This document shows, piece by piece, positions 5,537 through 6,486 of a stretch of 6,486 nucleotides of DNA. Location of the stretch: NCBI GenBank assembly GCA_937916195.1, contig CALFTO010000026.1, forward strand, positions 1 to 6,486, read 5' to 3'. The position numbers and the translations under genes are program-made. Source of the stretch: an uncultured Clostridia bacterium. GTDB taxonomy: Bacteria; Bacillota; Clostridia; Oscillospirales; Acutalibacteraceae. Within the stretch, counting starts at the first letter, position 1; every line of letters starts with the position of its first letter. The notes under the pieces are model-generated. The model saw only the letters and a program-made list of their open reading frames with translations, had not been told where the DNA came from and did not search any database.

Positions 5537-6486
5537 ATGAAATCTACATATTTGAGAATCATTGCGGCAATGCTTGCTCTCGTTATGATTGTCACTTGCT
5601 TTGCTTCTTGTGCAGGTAATGGCGACGGCACAACAACGGCTACAAAGCCTTCAGATGTTGAGTCTCCTGTTGATGACGATTTGTTTGAGTGGGATGACCC
5701 CGCAGAAGACGATAATGCTTTTGAAGAAGATGGTTCAACAACTTCTACAACTGCACCAACTACCACAACAACTACTACTGCGCCCTCAACTGAGGATTCA
5801 GGTTTTAACGTGGACGATGACGAGCCATCTTCAAGTGCTGATGTAACTTTGGGTACAGACGCTTCTGCAAACTCAGGTCTTTCAAAGGAAGATATGAAAG
5901 CTATTCTCAATGCGGCCGGTTATGAATATGACGCAGAACAGCAGATTTATTACTCAACTCTTGAGCCTTGGCAGAGACACTTTGGCTTCGGTGATGAATA
6001 TGATGTGGCTGCAGCATATACCAATATGAGATATGTGACCTTTAAGGCTGACTTTAAGTATGACGGTCTTCTTTGGAGACTTCAGTGGTGGAAGGGTCAG
6101 TATGGTGTTCTTGAAGGTGCTGAAATGGGTGTTTATACAAAAGACCCCAACGACACTTCTACAACCTTCTATGACTGTGCAGATAACGACCATCTTATGA
6201 AGATGTATTTTGAATATTATCGCACAACAAAAGACTACAATGCTGACAATATGCTCTTCTACCGTGAAGAACAGGACCACTGGTGGCTCACAGGCTTTAA
6301 GTTCGGCTACACCGCAGGTGCAAACAAGAGCGTTCTTAAAGCAACAATCGAAGCATACGACAAAGAAATGGCTGATGGAATTGAAGCCGGACTTAAAGCT
6401 GTAAAAGACAATAACGGCAACTGGAACGGCTTTGTTGAGTATTCACCCGTAATGCCCGCAGGCACAAAGAATTTCTATCAGAGAAA
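5537..6486 (+). CDS. Lipoprotein with Thr/acidic linker and DUF4474-like domain (3' end outside window)
   Basis: An open frame of 316 codons runs from ATG 5537 to the window edge with no stop. Residues 1-24 are a signal sequence (Lys2, Arg7, hydrophobic core) ending in FASC with Cys25, a plausible lipobox with Phe at -3, so the protein is probably lipid-anchored on the outer face of the membrane. Residues 27-110 are a disordered Asp/Glu- and Thr-rich spacer, with seven Thr at 75-81. The folded part begins near 115. Its features are AAGYEYDAEQQIYYS (126-140), PWQRHFGFGDEYD (144-156), LQWWKGQYG (182-190), EMGVYTKD (196-203), TFYDC (210-214), HWWLTGFKFGYT (248-259) and a helical AYDKEM region (273-278). 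These match my recollection of DUF4474, a clostridial domain of unknown function. The Trp-rich core suggests ligand or surface binding, but that is inference. It is divergent from the ahcY operon and has its own promoter and ribosome binding site. Confidence 0.88.
   Translation, partial: MKSTYLRIIAAMLALVMIVTCFASCAGNGDGTTTATKPSDVESPVDDDLFEWDDPAEDDNAFEEDGSTTSTTAPTTTTTTTAPSTEDSGFNVDDDEPSSSADVTLGTDASANSGLSKEDMKAILNAAGYEYDAEQQIYYSTLEPWQRHFGFGDEYDVAAAYTNMRYVTFKADFKYDGLLWRLQWWKGQYGVLEGAEMGVYTKDPNDTSTTFYDCADNDHLMKMYFEYYRTTKDYNADNMLFYREEQDHWWLTGFKFGYTAGANKSVLKATIEAYDKEMADGIEAGLKAVKDNNGNWNGFVEYSPVMPAGTKNFYQR
5738..5788 (+). repeat. Threonine-rich linker tract in the lipoprotein gene
   Basis: These bases encode residues 68-84, which are Thr with interspersed Ser, Ala and Pro, including seven Thr in a row. 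Codons ACA, ACT and ACC are mixed. The tract resembles the amidase linker (TTT...AP pattern) and likely separates the lipid anchor from the folded domain. Its complement yields a spurious Val-rich frame on the minus strand. Confidence 0.85.

Noticed and set aside
5521..5910. Minus-strand frame with a Val-rich stretch, and an overlapping plus-strand Gln/Leu-rich frame at 5589-5846
   Set aside because: Both are other-frame shadows of the lipoprotein gene, whose frame has a strong ribosome binding site, a signal sequence and a recognisable domain.

Overview
The window looks like ordinary chromosomal DNA from an anaerobic Firmicute, most likely an uncultured gut member of the class Clostridia near Ruminococcus/Oscillospiraceae. 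This is inferred from several things seen here: poly-threonine linkers in both exported proteins, a clostridial-style RING-like plus DUF2628 membrane protein, a lipoprotein resembling DUF4474 proteins of Clostridia, AT-rich intergenic gaps with clear -35/-10 boxes, and strong GGAGG-type ribosome binding sites. No rRNA, tRNA, CRISPR array, insertion sequence, phage gene or attachment site is visible.

Layout. (1) Positions 1-366, plus strand: the 3' end of pnp (polynucleotide phosphorylase, end of KH domain, S1 domain and basic tail). A hairpin at 386-411 has a T-run on each side and can stop both pnp and the convergent gene. (2) 428-2170, minus strand: an exported amidase-signature hydrolase with signal peptide, Thr-rich stalk and C-terminal membrane anchor. 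It has its own near-consensus promoter at 2205-2233. (3) 5373 down to 2280, minus strand: a compact three-gene operon in the order ahcY (short-form S-adenosylhomocysteine hydrolase), a RING-like zinc finger/DUF2628 membrane protein, and galU (UTP-glucose-1-phosphate uridylyltransferase). The gaps are 2 and 20 bp, and the operon ends at a hairpin at 2241-2262. (4) 5374-5536: a divergent promoter region. (5) 5537 to the window end, plus strand: an incomplete lipoprotein gene with an acidic/Thr-rich linker and a domain resembling DUF4474. It runs off the edge without a stop codon.

How the genes relate. AhcY removes the S-adenosylhomocysteine left by methyltransferases, and GalU makes UDP-glucose for envelope glycans. 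The zinc-finger membrane protein between them has no known function, and no biochemical link among the three is evident beyond cotranscription. The amidase and the lipoprotein are separate surface-exposed products that share a Thr-rich spacer style. No defence, mobile or clearly new multi-gene system is visible. The points most worth a second look are the short AhcY with an altered substrate loop, the amidase with a changed nucleophile motif and a membrane anchor, and the unassigned zinc-finger membrane protein locked between two housekeeping genes.
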